Positions 6,273 through 8,448 of a DNA stretch of 8,448 nt are shown piece by piece. The notes beneath the pieces were generated by a model, which searched no databases, was not told the origin of the DNA, and was given only the letters and a program-made list of their open reading frames with translations. Every line of letters starts with the position of its first letter. The first letter of the stretch is position 1. The DNA is from Synergistaceae bacterium (lineage in GTDB: Bacteria; Synergistota; Synergistia; Synergistales; Synergistaceae). A program made the position numbers and the translations under genes. The stretch spans positions 1 to 8,448 of the forward strand of contig JAISWP010000233.1 in the NCBI GenBank assembly GCA_031271065.1, read 5' to 3'.

Positions 6273-7064
6273 CTAAATGTAGGGGACAGTAGACGACTTC
6301 GGCTTGCCGCCAAGCGAATGGAGCAGCTTCACGCCGACGTCGCGGGCGGAGAGTATCGCCTGCCGGACCGCGCCGGAATCGCCGCTGACACAGACGAACG
6401 ACTCGTTAGTGTAGCAGGTGCCCTTCTGCGGCGAGCAGTAAGTGTACGCCTCGACCTCGGCCGCTTTGAGGGCCGTATCGCTGATGACCACACCTATACC
6501 GGCCGGCGCTCCGAGGATGAGCCCGAAGGCGCGTCCCAGAGGAGCTCCGAGAGACTTGTTGAGGCAGTAGCTGGCGCGGGCGGTGTACTGAAGCTCCAGA
6601 TAGCCTACTTCGTTGCCCCATACGTCGCCGAAGTACTTGGGGGTCTCTTTCAGGACGACCTCGATGGCGCGCTTCGCGTCGGAAACGTCCTCGGCGCCGA
6701 AGATGATGAGAGCTCCGTGTCCGGCGCCGCCCTCAGTGTCGCGGCACATCTCGGCGGAGATGATCTCAGTGTTCGTGGCCTTAACGGCCTCGTCGGAAGC
6801 CATCAGCTGCGGGCCGGCTCCTATGCGGTCGGAGATGATGCCGATCGAACGGTATTTCTTGTCGATCCCCATCAGCTCGTGCAGGCGGCCTTCCACGTTC
6901 GCAATGACCATACCGATCGTGTGTCCCATCGCCGTACCGATGTACTCGGTGCAGTTCGCGGGAACACAGGACGCCTCTTCAGCGGGTTTGCGCACCTCAG
7001 CGGGCGCGTCCGAGAAACGCTTGATGACCTCGTCCATAACCTTTTTTACCGCTTCTTGCTCCAT
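6273..7064 (-). CDS. pduB: Tandem-BMC-domain trimeric shell protein
   Basis: PduB, a major shell protein with two fused BMC domains that forms pseudohexameric trimers with a gated pore; 263 residues, against 270 in Salmonella. Domain 1 spans about 40-150 (TEYIGTAMGHTIGMVIANV, YRSIGIISDRIGAGPQLMA, GGAGHGALII) and domain 2 about 155-255 (LQYTARASYCLNKSLGAPLG, SGDSGAVRQAILSARDVG). The N-terminus (EAVKKVMDEVIKRF) is an amphipathic helix; in Salmonella this extension links the shell to the enzyme core. The ATG at 7064 has AGGAGG (7073-7078) 8 nt upstream. Salmonella also makes a shorter PduB' from an internal Met in the linker; here the linker has no Met, and the only candidate, a GTG at codon 24, has no clear ribosome binding site. 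PduB is 30 nt downstream of pduA. Confidence 0.97.
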   Translation of the reverse strand: MEQEAVKKVMDEVIKRFSDAPAEVRKPAEEASCVPANCTEYIGTAMGHTIGMVIANVEGRLHELMGIDKKYRSIGIISDRIGAGPQLMASDEAVKATNTEIISAEMCRDTEGGAGHGALIIFGAEDVSDAKRAIEVVLKETPKYFGDVWGNEVGYLELQYTARASYCLNKSLGAPLGRAFGLILGAPAGIGVVISDTALKAAEVEAYTYCSPQKGTCYTNESFVCVSGDSGAVRQAILSARDVGVKLLHSLGGKPKSSTVPYI

Positions 7065-7094
7065 TTATGGCACCTCCTAGTCAATAAGGGGACT

Positions 7095-7373
7095 CTACCC
7101 GAGTTTCGGGAGAATCTTCTCCGTGTCGGAATGCGGACGCGGGATGACGTGTACGGATACGATCTCTCCCACTTTCTTCGCCGCAGCCGCGCCCGCGTCG
7201 GTCGCGGCCTTGACCGCTCCAACGTCTCCGCGCACCATTACCGTGACGTAGCCGGACCCTATCTTCTCATACCCCATGAGACTCACGTTCGCCGCTTTTA
7301 CCATGGCGTCCGCCGCCTCAATGGCGCCGACGAGACCTCTTGTCTCTATCAGACCCAGAGCATCACCATTCAT
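7095..7373 (-). CDS. pduA: PduA-type hexameric shell protein
   Basis: A canonical single-domain BMC-H shell protein of 92 residues, forming flat hexamers that tile the facets and let substrate pass the central pore. It is close to Salmonella PduA/PduJ: ALGLIETRGLVGAIEAADAM, the edge lysine in AMVKAANV, the classical pore loop YEKIGSGYVTV, RGDVGAVKAATDAGAAAA and HVIPRPHSDTEKILPK. The ATG at 7373 overlaps the pduV stop by one base (TGATG), so the two are probably translationally coupled; a GGGAGGTG at 7384-7391 lies 12 nt upstream, a slightly long spacing. Immediately followed by pduB, the usual AB pairing. At DNA level it still shares stretches with the pduJ-like gene, for example the codons of IETRGLVGAIEA. 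PduA and PduJ are nearly indistinguishable by sequence; the neighbouring pduB favours A. Confidence 0.95.
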   Translation of the reverse strand: MNGDALGLIETRGLVGAIEAADAMVKAANVSLMGYEKIGSGYVTVMVRGDVGAVKAATDAGAAAAKKVGEIVSVHVIPRPHSDTEKILPKLG

Positions 7374-7834
7374 CAGCTAAATACACCTCCCAAGACATTG
7401 TCAATTTTCTCTCGCAGTTCCGGTATCCCTTCTCCTGTCAGCGACGAGCAGAACATCACCTCCCCAGCTCCGGCAAATTCCACTTCCCTCTTCGAGCGTT
7501 CTTTCATAGACTCCGTTGCTATGTCTATCTTGGTGACCACTCCCAAAACCCGTCCCTGTATGGCCGTGTTGAATTTGGGCGGGTAGCGGGACATCTGAGT
7601 CGGATCGGCCAGAAAGAGCACCAACCCGGCCTTGTTCGCGTTCTGAAGCAGCGATCTGTAAAGGTACAGGTGATTCAGCAATTCTCCCGGCGTGTCGATG
7701 AAATAGTCCCCATGGACCACCATCTGCGTCTTGTTCACACCGTCTATGTATCCCAGAGCGCGCAGCAGAGTCGATTTTCCGGCCCTCGTGGGTCCCGCCA
7801 CCATCAATTTCCTGTTGGCGGAAAGATATCCCAT
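7373..7834 (-). CDS. pduV: PduV/EutP-family small GTPase
   Basis: A small Ras-like P-loop GTPase of the PduV/EutP family, 153 residues. The nucleotide-binding motifs are complete: G1 GPTRAGKST (14-22), G3 DTPG (47-50), G4 TKID (101-104) and G5 SSLTGEG (130-136). In Salmonella PduV associates with the outer face of the microcompartment and has been linked to its movement or distribution; the related EutP has been reported to have acetate kinase activity in ethanolamine operons. The exact role here is inferred. The start ATG at 7834 lies 1 nt after the pduU stop, with GAGGAG inside the pduU tail as ribosome binding site. The end overlaps pduA by one base. The pairing with pduU matches Salmonella, but here both lie at the front of the operon. 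Confidence 0.92.
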   Translation of the reverse strand: MGYLSANRKLMVAGPTRAGKSTLLRALGYIDGVNKTQMVVHGDYFIDTPGELLNHLYLYRSLLQNANKAGLVLFLADPTQMSRYPPKFNTAIQGRVLGVVTKIDIATESMKERSKREVEFAGAGEVMFCSSLTGEGIPELREKIDNVLGGVFS

Positions 7835-7835
7835 C

Positions 7836-8192
7836 CTAACTCCTCGTTATCGCCGTCGAATCGAAACCCAGCGTGTCGCAGAGGGCGTGCATGGCGTTTA
7901 TCAGAGCCGACTCCACAGCCGCCACGTCTCCGCTGAAAACGAGCGCCCCCGTGAACCGGTCCACGAACTCCACCTTTATGTTGGACGACTTGGACGCCGC
8001 GTCGGCCGCGATGATAGCGCCCTCACCCGGCGTGATGGTCATTATGCCGGCCGCGCCCTTGTTGTCGATCCCTATGCGTTCGCAGATATCCTTGTTTGGA
8101 TTGGCTATGACATGAGCGATCGTCACCTGTTTGCCCGGGACGAACTCCTGTATGAACCTCTTTTTTTCGGCCTGGAAAAAATCTTCGCTCAC
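7836..8192 (-). CDS. pduU: PduU/EutS-type permuted shell protein
   Basis: A circularly permuted BMC-H shell protein of the PduU/EutS family, 118 residues with the start chosen, against 116 in Salmonella. Hexamers of this family carry a small N-terminal beta-barrel capping the pore, and PduU is a minor shell protein. Signatures are FIQEFVPGKQVTIAHVIANP (about 13-32), GIMTITPGEGAIIAADAASK and DRFTGALVFSGDVAAVESAL. I chose GTG at 8192: GGAGGG at 8199-8204 lies 6 nt upstream, and the length matches the family. A more upstream ATG at 8216 would add eight residues (MSGYGGNQ), has no ribosome binding site, and sits in a hairpin loop. The stop is 1 nt before pduV. This is the first gene of the visible operon. 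Confidence 0.95.
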   Translation of the reverse strand: MSEDFFQAEKKRFIQEFVPGKQVTIAHVIANPNKDICERIGIDNKGAAGIMTITPGEGAIIAADAASKSSNIKVEFVDRFTGALVFSGDVAAVESALINAMHALCDTLGFDSTAITRS

Positions 8193-8198
8193 CTGGTT

Positions 8199-8204
8199 CC
8201 CTCC
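8199..8204 (-). promoter_or_regulatory. Ribosome binding site deciding the GTG start of pduU
   Basis: GGAGGG on the minus strand, 6 nt before the GTG at 8192. Lies inside the codons that an ATG start at 8216 would use, so it argues for GTG initiation. Confidence 0.7.
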
Positions 8205-8208
8205 ATAT

Positions 8209-8223
8209 CCGCTCATGGAGCGG
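8209..8223 (-). promoter_or_regulatory. Short hairpin just upstream of the pduU ribosome binding site
   Basis: CCGCT (8219-8223 side on RNA) pairs with AGCGG (8209-8213 side) around a 5-nt loop containing the upstream ATG. The stem ends 4 nt before the GGAGGG. No U-tract follows, so it is not a terminator. Function is unknown. Confidence 0.4.
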
Positions 8224-8341
8224 CGGCAATTCAGGGCAAAAGCCCAAAGCGCCTGGCAGACCGTACGGCATTGCGTCCGAAATCATGGGTAAAACTGCTT
8301 GTATACTGCTCAGCTCTGGCGTAAATATCATGTCACAGGAT

Positions 8342-8400
8342 AGCCGATTTTATATGATAATTTTTTGCCTTTATATATATTACTCATTTGCCTGATTATT
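8342..8400 (-). promoter_or_regulatory. AT-rich block, likely promoter region of the operon
   Basis: This stretch is strongly AT-rich against a GC-rich window, with several -10-like words on the minus strand (TATAAA, TATATA, TAATAT). No convincing -35 at 16-18 nt spacing was found, so no single promoter is assigned. It lies 150-200 nt before pduU, which leaves a long untranslated leader of weak hairpins (for example GGGC-TTTT-GCCC at 8234-8245). I see no cobalamin riboswitch motif in it. Confidence 0.4.
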
Positions 8401-8401
8401 G

Positions 8402-8427
8402 CCGTTAAACGGAGCAAATTTGCGCAA
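8402..8427. promoter_or_regulatory. Cluster of small palindromes, possible operator
   Basis: Three inverted repeats lie side by side: CCGTT-A-AACGG (8402-8412), GCAAATTTGC (8414-8423) and TTGCGCAA (8420-8427). They sit upstream of the AT-rich block, where an activator of the operon, or of a divergent gene to the right, would bind. The sequence matches no regulator site that I can name. Confidence 0.35.
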
Positions 8428-8448
8428 GTAAAATCGATCTGGCCGCAG

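Noticed and set aside
5204..6292. Plus-strand open frame of 362 codons opposite pduC
   Set aside because: It is antisense to a full, conserved PduC with all catalytic residues. Its translation is rich in Arg, Gly, Val and His without recognisable motifs, as expected for antisense frames in GC-rich genes.
6318..7586. Plus-strand open frame of 422 codons opposite pduV, pduA and pduB
   Set aside because: It spans three genuine minus-strand genes, shows no family motif and has no supporting ribosome binding site context.
8023..8331. Minus-strand frame of 102 codons overlapping pduU
   Set aside because: Most of it lies in another frame of pduU, and the part upstream has no ribosome binding site or recognisable domain.
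8217..8448. Cobalamin riboswitch upstream of the operon
   Set aside because: I looked for the B12-box and the conserved core in the leader and found none; only small unrelated hairpins are seen.
1..8448. tRNA or rRNA genes, CRISPR arrays, insertion sequences
   Set aside because: Nothing with cloverleaf, regularly spaced repeats or transposase motifs was seen; nearly the whole window is occupied by the pdu genes.

Overview
The window holds a B12-dependent diol/glycerol dehydratase bacterial microcompartment (Pdu-type metabolosome) operon. Eleven genes lie on the minus strand and read from right to left: pduU, pduV, pduA, pduB, pduC, pduD, pduE, pduG, pduH, pduK-like, pduJ-like. The plus strand has no credible gene; its long open frames are antisense shadows in GC-rich coding DNA. 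The operon is cut at the left edge just after the pduJ-like stop, so any downstream enzymes (phosphotransacylase, aldehyde and alcohol dehydrogenases, cobalamin handling) are out of view. At the right, 8217-8448 is non-coding and holds an AT-rich block and small palindromes, the likely promoter or operator region.

Layout in transcription order: pduU (permuted shell protein, GTG start) and pduV (small GTPase) come first, then the shell genes pduA and pduB, the three dehydratase subunits pduCDE, an intercistronic 11-bp hairpin, the reactivase genes pduGH (ATGA overlap), and two further single-domain shell genes. Of these two, the pduK-like protein carries a long Glu/Pro-rich, cysteine-containing tail with a basic end, and the pduJ-like protein has an altered pore loop. 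Spacing is tight throughout (1-nt overlap, 4-nt overlap, gaps of 1 to about 80 nt), consistent with one transcript.

How the parts would work together: PduA, PduB, PduJ, PduK and PduU build the protein shell. PduCDE converts 1,2-propanediol (or glycerol) to the aldehyde inside it and enters through N-terminal helices on PduD and PduE. PduGH removes damaged cobalamin from the inactivated dehydratase. PduV is a shell-associated GTPase. All key active-site residues of PduC are present, so the enzyme looks functional; sequence alone does not tell me whether propanediol or glycerol is preferred.

Organism: a GC-rich (about 60% by eye) anaerobe-type bacterium. The CDEGH-K-J order resembles Firmicutes pdu operons (Listeria, Lactobacillus) as I remember them, rather than the enterobacterial J-K order. 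Frequent ATA isoleucine codons in a GC-rich genome would fit groups such as Synergistota, but this is a weak inference.
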